Shown: positions 7,735-15,812 of the stretch, in pieces
Position numbering within the stretch: position 1 is the stretch's first letter
Layout of the letters: each line of letters starts with the position of its first letter
From: a virus
Length of the DNA stretch: 35,210 nt
Strand: one strand, 5' to 3'
Virus record (IMG/VR): IMGVR_UViG_3300001848_000543
Span: 1-35,210 of that record
Program-made: the position numbers and the translations under genes
Notes under the pieces: generated by a model
Told to the model about the DNA's origin: nothing
The model's input: only the letters and a program-made list of their open reading frames with translations
The model's database searches: none

Positions 7735-8547
7735 ATGGCTAGACTGGCAGATCGCGTACAAATGACAACCGCAACGACGGGAACCGGTACAATTACACTC
7801 GGTTCGGCGTCCACCGGTTACCAATCTTTTGCATCTGCCAGTATCCCCACCGGTGGTGTCATCTCCTACGGTATTGTAGACGGGTCTGCTTGGGAAACCG
7901 GCACTGGAACCTACACTTCTGTTGGCACCACCCTTAGCCGCACATTAGTCAGTTCATCAACTGGTTCACTCCTTAGCCTTAGCGGTAGTGCAATTGTATA
8001 CATCACCCCAAACTGGAAGGACATCAACACTCAGCAGCAATTTTTCTTTGGCACTTCAGGCACCACGCCTGATGCAAACATTCAAGTCGTTGCAGCAAAC
8101 ACCCTAACCTTCTCCACTGCTGGATCCGAAAGAATTCGTGTCGACTCCTCTGGCAACGTAGGTATCGGTAAAACTCCGAGTGTGTTTTTAGACGTAAACG
8201 GTGCGATTACCTCAAGTGGTGCAATTACTGATTCTACCGGCAACGTCAGAACCATTGTTCAAAACTCACAGGCTACAACTTATACTCTTGTTGCTAGTGA
8301 TTCCGGCAAACACATCTATACCGCATCTGGTGTTACGGTTCCTGCTTCTATCTTTACAGCAGGCCAAGCAATCTCGATTTACAACAATAGTGCTTCCAAC
8401 ATAACCATCACCCAAGGCACATCAGTGACTATGTATCTTGCAGGATCTGCAACAACAGGCAACCGCACCCTAGCCCAACGTGGTATTTGCACTGTTCTTT
8501 GTGTCGCTTCTAATACATTTGTTATTTCTGGCGGAGGACTCACCTAA
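7735..8547 (+). CDS. Tail fibre protein (N-terminal attachment type)
   Basis: The product has 270 residues. The N terminus (MARLADRVQMTTATTGTGTI..., then YGIVDGSAWETGTGTYTSVGTTLSRT) matches the virion-attachment domain at the start of many phage tail fibres. The centre has ERIRVDSSGNVGIG, the beta motif typical of fibre shafts. The C-terminal half is Thr/Ser-rich and beta. It probably links the virion to the glycine-rich adhesin encoded just downstream (TAATG overlap), which would contact the host receptor. Confidence 0.78.
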   Translation: MARLADRVQMTTATTGTGTITLGSASTGYQSFASASIPTGGVISYGIVDGSAWETGTGTYTSVGTTLSRTLVSSSTGSLLSLSGSAIVYITPNWKDINTQQQFFFGTSGTTPDANIQVVAANTLTFSTAGSERIRVDSSGNVGIGKTPSVFLDVNGAITSSGAITDSTGNVRTIVQNSQATTYTLVASDSGKHIYTASGVTVPASIFTAGQAISIYNNSASNITITQGTSVTMYLAGSATTGNRTLAQRGICTVLCVASNTFVISGGGLT

Positions 8548-9506
8548 TGTCCATCCAACAAATGCTTTTTGCTACTTCCGCAAAAACTTGTTATTGTGGT
8601 ACATACCTCATTGTTGCTGGGGGCGGTGGTGGTGGTAGCTCTACTGGTGGAGCTGGTGGTGGCGCAGGTGGTGGTTATAGGGCTAGTACACAAAATTTCA
8701 AAAAGGGTACAGTTTATACTGTAACAGTTGGTGGTGGCGGCGCAGGTGGTAATAATAATTCAGGCTGTAATGGATCATGCAGTTCAGTAACTAGCATAGT
8801 TACCTCCACCGGAGGAGGTGGTGGTGGTGGTGGCTGCACGCTTTCGTCATCTACTGGGAAAAATGGTGGTTCCGGTGGTGGCAGCAATGGTAAACTCTTT
8901 AACTACTGTTGTTATTTTCATGCAGCACCTGCGGGATCTGGTACAAGTGGTCAAGGTAATTCCGGCGGTATTGGTAATTACTTTAATGCAATTGGAAGTC
9001 CAGCTACTCCTCGCTATGTTGGAGGTGGTGGTGGCGGTGCAGGTGCAGTAGGTCAAAATGCCTATTCAGCATATTGTGGTTGTCTATTAAACGCATATGC
9101 TGGCAACGGTGGTTGTGGCAGTTCTAGTTCTATTACCGGATCTTCTGTCACATATGCTGCTGGCGGCGGCGGCGGTGCATGTACTACCATTAGTTCTACT
9201 CATGTCGGAACTGGTGGAGCTGGTGGTGGCGGAAACGGAGCTAAAGGAAATTTTTGTTATTATTGTTCTTGCATTGCTCAGTATATATATTCTTATGCCG
9301 GGTCTGGAACTGCTAATTCCGGCGGTGGGGGTGGTGGTTTTGGTAATACTATATCCGGTCACTCAGGAGCTGGTGGTTCTGGTGTAGTAATTCTCAGAGT
9401 TCCAACTGCAAATTACACCGGAACAACAACAGGATCACCAACAGTAACAACCTCTGGTTCTTGTACAATCATTAAATTTACTGGTTCAGGGAGTTACACA
9501 GGATAA
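8547..9506 (+). CDS. Glycine-rich putative tail adhesin
   Basis: The product has 319 residues with long runs of Gly broken by short beta-like segments. LIVAGGGGGG near the start and SGVVILRVP...FTGSGSYTG at the end are the hallmarks of the glycine-rich domain seen in phage tail tip proteins. The glycine runs could pack as polyglycine-II, as in the gp38-type adhesins of T4-like phages. Unusually, Cys-rich aromatic segments recur between the glycine runs (CYCG, NYCCYF, YCGCL, CYYCSC). It is encoded right after the fibre and overlaps it, fitting a distal receptor-binding role. The role is inferred from composition and context. Confidence 0.75.
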   Translation: MSIQQMLFATSAKTCYCGTYLIVAGGGGGGSSTGGAGGGAGGGYRASTQNFKKGTVYTVTVGGGGAGGNNNSGCNGSCSSVTSIVTSTGGGGGGGGCTLSSSTGKNGGSGGGSNGKLFNYCCYFHAAPAGSGTSGQGNSGGIGNYFNAIGSPATPRYVGGGGGGAGAVGQNAYSAYCGCLLNAYAGNGGCGSSSSITGSSVTYAAGGGGGACTTISSTHVGTGGAGGGGNGAKGNFCYYCSCIAQYIYSYAGSGTANSGGGGGGFGNTISGHSGAGGSGVVILRVPTANYTGTTTGSPTVTTSGSCTIIKFTGSGSYTG

Positions 9507-9997
9507 TGGCACACTTTGCAAAGTTAGATGAAACCAATCAGGTCACTGAAGTCGTTGTAGTAAGCAACGATATTTTACAAAACCTTCCTTTTCCAGATAG
9601 TGAACCCATAGGTGTTGCATTCCTCCAATCTCTTTTTGGTCCAGGAGTTTGGAAACAAACTTCCTACAACAACAATTTTCGTGGAAAGTATGCTGGTCTA
9701 AGTATGACCTACGACACTGAAATTGACATTTTTATAGGACCAAAACCCTTTCCCTCATGGGTGCTGAACAAGCAAACAGCAGACTGGAACGCACCAGTTT
9801 CAAAGCCAGATGGAAAGAGCTATACTTGGAACGAAGGAACTGGATCTTGGGATTATGTGCCACCTCCGCCTGCACCATTTCCAAGTTGGAAGTTAGACGA
9901 GAATGACATTTGGCAGCCGCCAGTTCCAAGACCGACTGACGGTCAAAAGTATAGGTGGGATGAAGCAACTCAAACATGGATAGTAAGGACGGTATGA
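9506..9997 (+). CDS. Tail-associated protein with two FPSW...W repeats
   Basis: The product has 163 residues. The N-terminal MAHFAKLDETNQVTEVVVVSND resembles a domain common at the start of small fibre-linked proteins of marine phages. Two copies of a Trp/Pro-rich unit follow, at 81-115 and 124-158, each reading FPSWxL...W..P...P.DG..Y.W.E.T..W. It lies in the fibre block at a TAATG junction. A fibre-associated role is inferred; I know of no defined biochemical function. Confidence 0.68.
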   Translation: MAHFAKLDETNQVTEVVVVSNDILQNLPFPDSEPIGVAFLQSLFGPGVWKQTSYNNNFRGKYAGLSMTYDTEIDIFIGPKPFPSWVLNKQTADWNAPVSKPDGKSYTWNEGTGSWDYVPPPPAPFPSWKLDENDIWQPPVPRPTDGQKYRWDEATQTWIVRTV

Positions 9998-10608
9998 CAA
10001 AGATAGAATTGCATGAGGAGATACTTTTTCCGAGTGCAGTGTACTTCTGTGATTTTAGTCACCATCTAGCGGCAGTGAAGGCAGTTAGTAATACTGCTTT
10101 GGCTGATGCAAAGAAGAAGAACGGTGATAACGGTGTTTTGACCATGAGCGAGGATTTCACGGCTAGTCCAAAGCTCGATCAATTTCGGACTGAGTTGGCA
10201 GACATCTTTAGCAATGTACTGACAGGTCAAGGCTACCAGCCAAACTCGATCCAGTTCAATGCAATGTGGACTCAGGAGCACAAATTCATGAGTTCCATGG
10301 AACAGCACGTGCATGGTGGATTTCAAGTTGTTGCTTTTTACTGTTTGGACGTTCCTGACGATTCCTCTAGGCTCATTTTTCATGACCCTCGGCCTGCAAA
10401 GGTTCAAGTGAATCTACCAGAGCGAGATATGTCTGTGGCCTCAATTGCCAGCCAATCCATCAATTATAAGCTGGTTCCTGGCAGACTGTTTATTGCTTCT
10501 AGTTGGCTGCCTCATAGCTTCACCCGAAACATGAGTAAGAAGCCGGTAAGATTTGTACACATCAATGCTTCGGTTGGTGTGTGTAACAGCAATGTGGAAG
10601 TGGTATGA
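9994..10608 (+). CDS. 2OG-Fe(II) oxygenase-like protein
   Basis: The product has 204 residues from the ATG at 9994, which overlaps the upstream stop (ATGA) and has AAGGA 5 nt before it. The double-stranded beta-helix signature is visible: MEQHVHGGFQVVAFY (H105, H107), then RLIFHDPRP (D131), PGRLFIASSWLPHSF (H174) and a following R186 that can hold 2-oxoglutarate. This order matches the putative 2OG-Fe(II) oxygenases common in aquatic phages. Such enzymes hydroxylate proteins, nucleotides or small molecules; the target is unknown. Its place in the fibre block raises the possibility that a virion protein is the target, but this is only inference. Confidence 0.78.
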   Translation: MTKIELHEEILFPSAVYFCDFSHHLAAVKAVSNTALADAKKKNGDNGVLTMSEDFTASPKLDQFRTELADIFSNVLTGQGYQPNSIQFNAMWTQEHKFMSSMEQHVHGGFQVVAFYCLDVPDDSSRLIFHDPRPAKVQVNLPERDMSVASIASQSINYKLVPGRLFIASSWLPHSFTRNMSKKPVRFVHINASVGVCNSNVEVV

Positions 10609-10835
10609 GGTATCTTATAAGGTTTAACAAGCACAGGGGAAAGCCTGGGAGGGGTTCCTCAGAGCATGTTTGGCGAGTTTTTGAGGGTACAAAAGAGTAC
10701 ATTGTAAAGCACGTTCGGATTGAGGTTCCTTGTTGGGATGAAACTACTGGTGAAGACGGTGGAGACAACTTTAACATTTGTTGTGAAGGAACCTTGCAGT
10801 TAGATAGGGAGAACAGTATAGCCAAGATATGCTAG
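10605..10835 (+). CDS. Conserved-type small phage protein, function unknown
   Basis: The product has 76 residues, joined to the oxygenase by an ATGA overlap. The pattern RGKPGRGSSEHVWRVFEG...KEYIVKHVRIEVPCW is one I associate with small hypothetical proteins of cyanophage-like genomes. There are two adjacent Cys (ICCEG) near the C terminus. No domain function is known to me. Tight coupling to the oxygenase and to the repeat protein downstream supports it being real. Confidence 0.65.
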   Translation: MRYLIRFNKHRGKPGRGSSEHVWRVFEGTKEYIVKHVRIEVPCWDETTGEDGGDNFNICCEGTLQLDRENSIAKIC

Positions 10836-12229
10836 GGTTATATCCACTTGCGGCTAAACCTCTTGCTGCCATAGGCAATGGCGTAACTGTCACTTTTTCT
10901 GTTAATGACAGCAGCACTGTAAGTGAATCTGTAACGGAATCGGTTAAGGTCACACCTAGTGTTTCAGACTCTAGCACCGGTTCTGAATCTACAGCCCTTA
11001 CCGAACTAACCAATCTAACCGTCAATGACAGTTCAACCACCACTGAATCTGTCACCCTAGCCGAATCTGCAATTAAGGCATCCGTCAGTGATAGTTCCAC
11101 TATCACTGACTCAACGACTCTAACCGTAGCGGCGCCTGTTTCAGTCAGCGACTCCAGCACAATTACCGAGTCCACGACCCTTACCGAATCTGCAATTCAG
11201 GTAAACTCAAACGTCAATGACTCCAGCACAGTCACTGAATTTGTTTCCCAGTCAGTAACCGCTCCTGTCTCTGTCAGTGATTCAATTACTATTACCGAAT
11301 CAGTGACCCTTGTTGAGTCTGCAATTCAGGCTAATGTCAGTGACAGCAGCACAATTACTGAATCTACAACCTTACAGCCTACAGTCTCGATAAGTGTAAG
11401 CGACAGTAGCACCACTTCTGAATTTACACAAGCTCAAGTTATTAGTTATGGCATACAGTTATCTACTTACGACAATGTAAGTATTACTGAGTCTACCGCC
11501 TCTGTCAGCAACACTAATCTTTCGATTAGTGACAGCTCCACTGTCACTGAATCTACGACTCTTTCCTTTAATCCTGCTTTATCAGTTAGTGACTCTAGTA
11601 CTGTTACTGAATCTAGTGCGGTCAGACCGACCCTGTCTGTTTCGGTCAATGATTCTAGCACGATTACTGAGTCCATAAATGACTATGAGGGTGAAGCCCT
11701 CATAGTCAGTGACTCCAGTACTGTTTCTGATTACTCAAAGCTGGCATTTAATCTGGTCATCAATGTCAGTGACAGTTCGACTGTTTCTGAAAATAACGCT
11801 TTTACCACAGTTTGTTTGGTTTCAGTCAATGACGGTTCTTCAGTTAGTGATACTGCCAACATTGCCGCTCTATACAACTTAGCGGTCAGTGACTCTAGCA
11901 CAGTGAGTGAGTTTGAATCTTTAGCTTCAAACTCACTCATCTCACTATACGATACTGTTAGCGTTTCTGAGTATCAGAAAACAACCTCGATTGCCAGATT
12001 CCTGGTTTCTGACACTAGCACAATCTCTGACTTCATCCGAATCAAGGAACGCATCACCACTGCGCCCTACAAAACCTTTAAGGTTGTGGTTGACAACAAG
12101 GTCTTTAATGTGGCGTATGCCGGTAGAAATTATAGAGTTACCTCTGATAATAAGATCTTTTATGTGGGTACAGACAAGCGCACATTCAAGGTGGTTCCAG
12201 CTCCAACCACAGTTACCCCATTTAGATAA
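10829..12229 (+). CDS. Virion repeat protein with about 19 SDSST-type repeats
   Basis: The product has 466 residues. After an N-terminal MLGLYPLAAKPLAA segment, about 19 copies of a unit of roughly 20 residues run from about residue 24 to 410. Each has a core [SN]-D-S-S-T-[VIT]-[ST]-E-[SF] followed by a hydrophobic beta-like stretch. The C-terminal 60 residues (FKVVVDNKVFNVAY...KIFYV...RTFKVV) are a separate beta domain. The codons of the repeats differ widely while the amino acids are kept, so selection acts on the protein. Regular acidic Asp/Glu positions could bind calcium. It is probably an elongated fibre or decoration protein. It contains two perfect stem-loops (11680-11708 and 11904-11939). 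Confidence 0.78.
   Translation: MLGLYPLAAKPLAAIGNGVTVTFSVNDSSTVSESVTESVKVTPSVSDSSTGSESTALTELTNLTVNDSSTTTESVTLAESAIKASVSDSSTITDSTTLTVAAPVSVSDSSTITESTTLTESAIQVNSNVNDSSTVTEFVSQSVTAPVSVSDSITITESVTLVESAIQANVSDSSTITESTTLQPTVSISVSDSSTTSEFTQAQVISYGIQLSTYDNVSITESTASVSNTNLSISDSSTVTESTTLSFNPALSVSDSSTVTESSAVRPTLSVSVNDSSTITESINDYEGEALIVSDSSTVSDYSKLAFNLVINVSDSSTVSENNAFTTVCLVSVNDGSSVSDTANIAALYNLAVSDSSTVSEFESLASNSLISLYDTVSVSEYQKTTSIARFLVSDTSTISDFIRIKERITTAPYKTFKVVVDNKVFNVAYAGRNYRVTSDNKIFYVGTDKRTFKVVPAPTTVTPFR
11680..11708. repeat. Perfect 12-bp inverted repeat, 5-nt loop
   Basis: TGACTATGAGGG (11680-11691), loop TGAAG, exact reverse complement at 11697-11708, inside the SDSST repeat gene. Confidence 0.85.
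11904..11939. repeat. Perfect 14-bp inverted repeat, 8-nt loop
   Basis: TGAGTGAGTTTGAA (11904-11917), loop TCTTTAGC, exact reverse complement at 11926-11939, in the SDSST repeat gene. Confidence 0.85.
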
Positions 12230-12234
12230 GTTTA

Positions 12235-12243
12235 TGTTATAAT
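12235..12243 (+). promoter_or_regulatory. Extended -10 promoter predicting a leaderless mRNA for the 12250 gene
   Basis: TGTTATAAT is an exact extended -10 box lying in the 20-nt gap between two genes. Only 6 nt separate it from the ATG at 12250, so transcription would start at or within a base or two of the start codon. There is no ribosome-binding site in the gap. Confidence 0.65.
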
Positions 12244-12249
12244 AGGCAC

Positions 12250-12525
12250 ATGGCGACTTTTTACGCTACCAAAGATCCGAATTCTGACCTGGATTATGCC
12301 ATCAACTGGGGTGACTGGTTGGTCGGCACTGACACCATTTCTACCAGCACTTGGACTGGCCCAACAGACCTTACCATTTATGGCGACAGCCATGGAACCG
12401 CAACAACCACAACCTGGATTTCAGGTGGTACTTCCGGCGAAGTGTATACGGTAACCAATAGGGTTCAAACTGCGGCTGGTCGGATTGACGAGCGTAGCAT
12501 TGAGTTTACCATGGTGGACAAGTAA
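12250..12525 (+). CDS. Phage fibre-tail adaptor-like small structural protein
   Basis: The product has 91 residues with an Ig-like beta pattern: AINWGDWLVGTDTISTSTW, then ISGGTSGEVYTVTNRVQTAAGR and a closing SIEFTMVDK. This matches a family of about 90-residue phage proteins I recall as fibre-tail adaptors, encoded near head or fibre genes. There is no ribosome-binding site; the ATG is 6 nt from an extended -10 box, so translation is probably from a leaderless mRNA. It ends in TAATG with the next gene. Confidence 0.7.
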   Translation: MATFYATKDPNSDLDYAINWGDWLVGTDTISTSTWTGPTDLTIYGDSHGTATTTTWISGGTSGEVYTVTNRVQTAAGRIDERSIEFTMVDK

Positions 12526-12818
12526 TGGATGAGAAGCAGTATTTGAAGGCTGCTCAGGGTATCGACACTCAAGACCTCCTTAATCATATCGCGTGGACGG
12601 ACGTTGTCCGTCCACGCTTAGATGAAGCAAAGGCGGCCCTGACCAAACGGCTGGTTGAGGCTACATTGAAACCCCTGGACCCCCGTGAAGAGAGTCGGGA
12701 ACAGCTTGCCGGTAAGCTTTGGGGTATCGACTTTGTGATTACCACGCTAGAGCGTATTTTAAGGGAGGGTGCCAATGCGAAAGATTTCCTTGCTCGCCAA
12801 AACATTTTTATTCAGTAG
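12525..12818 (+). CDS. Small helical phage protein, function unknown
   Basis: The product has 97 residues, predicted alpha-helical and charged (RPRLDEAKAALTKRLVEATL...LAGKLWGIDFVITTLERIL). The composition is like that of small head-completion or chaperone-like proteins, but I recognise no family. It is coupled by TAATG to the adaptor-like gene and overlaps the next gene by 44 nt. A perfect 12-bp stem-loop with a 3-nt loop lies in its first third (12591-12617). Confidence 0.65.
   Translation: MDEKQYLKAAQGIDTQDLLNHIAWTDVVRPRLDEAKAALTKRLVEATLKPLDPREESREQLAGKLWGIDFVITTLERILREGANAKDFLARQNIFIQ
12591..12617. repeat. Perfect 12-bp inverted repeat, 3-nt loop
   Basis: GCGTGGACGGAC (12591-12602), loop GTT, exact reverse complement at 12606-12617, inside the 97-residue gene. 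Confidence 0.85.
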
Positions 12819-13446
12819 TTTAGCCTTTGGTCAAACCATACAAACTGTTCAAACTCAGCCCGCCTATGGTTCTGCCTGTCCTTCCGCACCCAACATCCAG
12901 TACAATGACCTGACCGGCCACCTGTACGTTTGTATGAGGCCGCTTGGCTGGAACCCCCTCCTTGCTACTACCGATTACCTGTTCAGTCAGACCAACAGCG
13001 TTACTGTCGTCAACAGCACTGCCGAAACTAGCATTTTGGGCACTGGGGACGGTACAGCTACCATCCCAGCCAACTTCTTTGCGGTAGGCCGGATTATCCG
13101 AGTGCGTGTTTATGGTTACCATTCCGCTACTGCCAACCCGAACATAACGATTAAGGTCAAAATCAATGGTACCACAATCCTGAACACTGGCGCATACCCA
13201 AGTCACACTGCAACAACTGAAGGGTTTACGATAGAAGCATTTTTGACATGTCGGACTACCGGCACGTCAGGAACCTTTATTGGGCAAGGCTTTTATCAGG
13301 AGTCTGGCAGTACGCCAGTGTCAGTGGTTATGACAGCTGCCCAGACAGTGGACACAACTAAGGCTTTGCCGATTGATGTGACTGTTCAGTGGGACACAGC
13401 ATCGGTAAACGACAGTATTACTTCGACTAACGCTGTTATCTACTAA
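12775..13446 (+). CDS. Putative virion beta-protein with an N-terminal Sec signal peptide
   Basis: The product has 223 residues from the ATG at 12775, chosen because AAGGGAGG ends 6 nt before it; a GTG at 12769 is also open. The first 19 residues form a classical signal peptide: basic MRK, hydrophobic LLAKTFLFSSLA, likely cleavage in AFG|QT. There is no lipobox Cys. The mature part has ILGTGDGTATIPANFFAVGRIIRV and a long beta-rich domain that I associate with phage tail or appendage proteins. An export signal on a structural-type protein is odd. It may be displayed or secreted from the infected cell, or borrowed from a host gene. The structural assignment is from pattern memory only. Confidence 0.65.
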   Translation: MRKISLLAKTFLFSSLAFGQTIQTVQTQPAYGSACPSAPNIQYNDLTGHLYVCMRPLGWNPLLATTDYLFSQTNSVTVVNSTAETSILGTGDGTATIPANFFAVGRIIRVRVYGYHSATANPNITIKVKINGTTILNTGAYPSHTATTEGFTIEAFLTCRTTGTSGTFIGQGFYQESGSTPVSVVMTAAQTVDTTKALPIDVTVQWDTASVNDSITSTNAVIY

Positions 13447-13466
13447 CAGCAAACTAAAGAAAGGTG

Positions 13467-13475
13467 TGTTAAGAT
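13467..13475 (+). promoter_or_regulatory. Extended -10 promoter predicting a leaderless mRNA for the scaffold gene
   Basis: TGTTAAGAT fits TGnTAnnAT and ends 6 nt before the ATG at 13482, the same geometry as at 12235 and 17785. The nearest purine-rich site (AAAGGTG at about 13460) is about 16 nt from the ATG, too far for normal initiation, so a leaderless transcript is plausible. Confidence 0.55.
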
Positions 13476-13481
13476 TACTTC

Positions 13482-14315
13482 ATGGACGAGCAGAATCAAT
13501 TAGTTGAACAGGTCGATCCGAGAGCGCCGTCCGCGCCTCCGGCTGGCAATCCTAGCCGTGATGCCGTGATCGACAAATATCAGCAGCTTTATGGTCAAGA
13601 GCCGCAGGCAGAGCCTGTTGTTCCGGTAACGCCTCAGGTGGCTGAACCGGTGCAGGCGGCAGAACAACCGTCAGCCCAGGACCAGTTGCTGATGCAGATG
13701 GCTGAGGAGCTGAGGGCTCTGAAGCAGCAGGTTGTGACTCAGAATCAGCCTGCGCCTGTCGAACAGTCAGATTGGCTGAAGTTGCTGGCCGACGGTAAGA
13801 AGGCCGAAGGTGAAAAGGCCATGGCGGATTTGATCCGTCAGCAATTGAATTTAAATGAAATTCAGGATCAGGCTGTCAATCAGGCTGTGGCGGTTCTAGA
13901 CGCCAAGCAGCAGATTGATAGCTTTATTAACCAAGTACGGACAGCGCCTGAGAACGCTGACGTGCTGGTTATGGAACCGTATATTACTGCGGCTGTGGCC
14001 CGTCGTTATGACGAGGCTATGGCAGGCGGTAAGATTAAAACTCCCGCTGACTCCGTAGCAGTCTACAAACAGGCAGTCAATGCCGAACTCGAAACCGCCC
14101 GAAATCTTGCTCTGTCACTCCGGGGCGCAGGCAAAAACGAAGCACAAACCCGCACTCAGCAGGTGATGGCTTCACAAGTTATTCGTCCGAATGCGGTCAA
14201 CCTCCAAAGGGAAGCACCAACGGCATCACCTGAACCTCAGGTCGATCCGACGACGGCTTACCTCCAGGAACGGATGGCACGGCAAGCTCGGATGCATGGC
14301 TTGACCACAGCGTAA
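13482..14315 (+). CDS. Capsid scaffolding protein
   Basis: The product has 277 residues, Gln/Ala/Glu-rich and highly helical, and lies immediately before the major capsid gene. The N-terminal 70 residues are Pro/Gln/Val low complexity. Residues about 70-160 form a coiled coil (LLMQMAEELRALKQQVV and following). The C terminus is basic (QERMARQARMHGLTTA), as in scaffolds whose end contacts the capsid protein. Scaffolds direct prohead assembly and are then lost. Composition, position and the basic tail make this the standard reading, though no catalytic or family motif is diagnostic. Confidence 0.85.
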   Translation: MDEQNQLVEQVDPRAPSAPPAGNPSRDAVIDKYQQLYGQEPQAEPVVPVTPQVAEPVQAAEQPSAQDQLLMQMAEELRALKQQVVTQNQPAPVEQSDWLKLLADGKKAEGEKAMADLIRQQLNLNEIQDQAVNQAVAVLDAKQQIDSFINQVRTAPENADVLVMEPYITAAVARRYDEAMAGGKIKTPADSVAVYKQAVNAELETARNLALSLRGAGKNEAQTRTQQVMASQVIRPNAVNLQREAPTASPEPQVDPTTAYLQERMARQARMHGLTTA

Positions 14316-14347
14316 GCTGTGTAAATCTAAAGTAAAGAGGACAATCT

Positions 14348-15298
14348 ATGCCAGGACAAGTATATTCAGTCTCCAGTCTCGGCGGAGTGATGTCTCAGCC
14401 GTACCTCTCGCAGAAGTTGCGAGCGGTGGCTCAGCCTTTGTTTCGATTTCGTCAGTTTGTAGACGCAAAGGAAGCAATCGGAAAGAACCGTGGTGATACG
14501 TTCCTATTCGACAAGATGCAGAACGTGCAGACCCAGGGTGGTGTTCTGATTGAAACTAACACGATTCCTGAAACGCAGTTTGTTACGAATCAGGGTACTT
14601 GTGTTATTACTGAGTACGGCAACGCCATTCCGTTTACCCAGAAGCTCGAAAACATGGCTCAGTTCCAGTTGGAACCGGCCACCGAACAACGTCTTCGTGA
14701 CGATATGGTGAAGGTGCTCGAATCCGCTTGCGGTACCAAGTACATCAACACCGAATTTATTGCGGTTTGCTCCGCGACGAACTCGGTTGTGATTACGACC
14801 AACGGTACTGCGACGGCGACGGCCACTGCCAATCTCACGGCCAGCAATACCCGCGACATTGTGAACTTCATGACGAAGAAACTCATTCCGAAATATGATG
14901 GTCGCAACTATGTGTGTATTGCCGGTGTCACTGCCCTTAGCGGTATGCACGCTGATACTGCTGCGGGTGGCTGGCAGGACATTAGCAAGTACACTGTGAC
15001 GTTTGCTCCGAATATCTTTGCTGGTGAAGTTGGCGAATTCTACAAAACTCGTTTTGTGGAAGAAACCGGCTTCTTGAGCAATTCCATCGGCTCTGGCTCG
15101 AACTACGGTCAGGCGGTGTTTTTCGGCGCGGATCAGGTGTATGAAGCGATTGCCGTGCCGGAAGAAATCCGCGTTAAGATCCCTCTCGACTACGGTCGTG
15201 ATATGGGTCTTGCGTGGTATGCGTTGCTTGGTTTCCAGACGGTTTGGAACTACAACGTCGACACCGAACAGCACTTGGTTTACGTAACGTCTGCTTAA
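14348..15298 (+). CDS. Major capsid protein (N4 gp56-like, HK97 fold)
   Basis: The product has 316 residues. LSQKLRAVAQPLFRFRQFVDAKEAIGKNRGDTFLFDKM near the N terminus is the pattern of N4-gp56-family capsid proteins, followed by an E-loop-like QTQGGVLIETNTIPETQF, P-domain helices (ATEQRLRDDMVKVLESACG) and a closing beta strand (IPLDYGRDMGLAWYALLGFQTVW). AGAGGA 7 nt before the ATG is a good ribosome-binding site, as expected for the most abundant virion protein. It lies between the scaffold and a decoration-like gene. It assembles the icosahedral shell. Confidence 0.92.
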   Translation: MPGQVYSVSSLGGVMSQPYLSQKLRAVAQPLFRFRQFVDAKEAIGKNRGDTFLFDKMQNVQTQGGVLIETNTIPETQFVTNQGTCVITEYGNAIPFTQKLENMAQFQLEPATEQRLRDDMVKVLESACGTKYINTEFIAVCSATNSVVITTNGTATATATANLTASNTRDIVNFMTKKLIPKYDGRNYVCIAGVTALSGMHADTAAGGWQDISKYTVTFAPNIFAGEVGEFYKTRFVEETGFLSNSIGSGSNYGQAVFFGADQVYEAIAVPEEIRVKIPLDYGRDMGLAWYALLGFQTVWNYNVDTEQHLVYVTSA

Positions 15299-15308
15299 GG
15301 AGGACAAC

Positions 15309-15809
15309 ATGGGATATTCTGACCAGAAGTATTATGATCGCAAGCAAATTCCGATGTCCGACCCGGTGGCGTTTACGGGAACCTTCACGGCAAGTGCAGC
15401 TACGAACTCTGTAGCGGCGTCTGCCTACCGTATTCCCACTTTCGCTCGCAAGACTAAAGTGAACGGCATCAAAATGGTGGTTCGTACTGCCAGCACAACT
15501 GGACAGCAAACTTTCTCGTTTGTGAACGGTACGAATACTTTTGCAACCGCAACTAATTCTAGCACGAATGCTGCGGGTGCGGAACTCACCGCTACACTCA
15601 CCAACACCGCTTCTACTGCGGTTACGACTCAGACGACTACCTACGCGAACGGCGGCACGGCTGTCAGCACGGTCACTACGACCACTGACTGGTCTGTGTT
15701 TGCCGCCGGTACGGGTATCCAGGTTATTGTTCAGGGAACGGCGACGGCCTCTGGCAATACTTGGGGTGCGTTTGATCTCGAACCCGAAGTCCAGGAAGCG
15801 TTTGTCTAA
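15309..15809 (+). CDS. Putative capsid decoration or head fibre protein
   Basis: The product has 166 residues. A short N-terminal segment (MGYSDQKYYDRKQIP) precedes a Thr/Ala/Asn-rich beta domain (ATNSSTNAAGAELTATLTN and similar). It has a strong AAGGAGG site and directly follows the capsid gene, the usual place for head decoration or stabilising proteins. There is no enzyme motif. The decoration role rests on position and composition. Confidence 0.72.
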   Translation: MGYSDQKYYDRKQIPMSDPVAFTGTFTASAATNSVAASAYRIPTFARKTKVNGIKMVVRTASTTGQQTFSFVNGTNTFATATNSSTNAAGAELTATLTNTASTAVTTQTTTYANGGTAVSTVTTTTDWSVFAAGTGIQVIVQGTATASGNTWGAFDLEPEVQEAFV

Positions 15810-15812
15810 ATA

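Noticed and set aside
10829-12229. CRISPR-like array from the regularly spaced repeats
   Set aside because: The DNA repeats are degenerate, stay in frame and are conserved only as protein; there are no identical direct repeats with unique spacers.
14301-14327. TTGACC with TAAATC and a 6-bp hairpin at the scaffold stop codon
   Set aside because: The spacer is only 15 nt, the -10 is poor and the stem is too short; the capsid gene has a normal ribosome-binding site and can be read from upstream.
14504-15310. A 268-codon minus-strand frame across the capsid gene
   Set aside because: A shadow of the capsid gene: His/Arg/Val-rich with no plausible fold.
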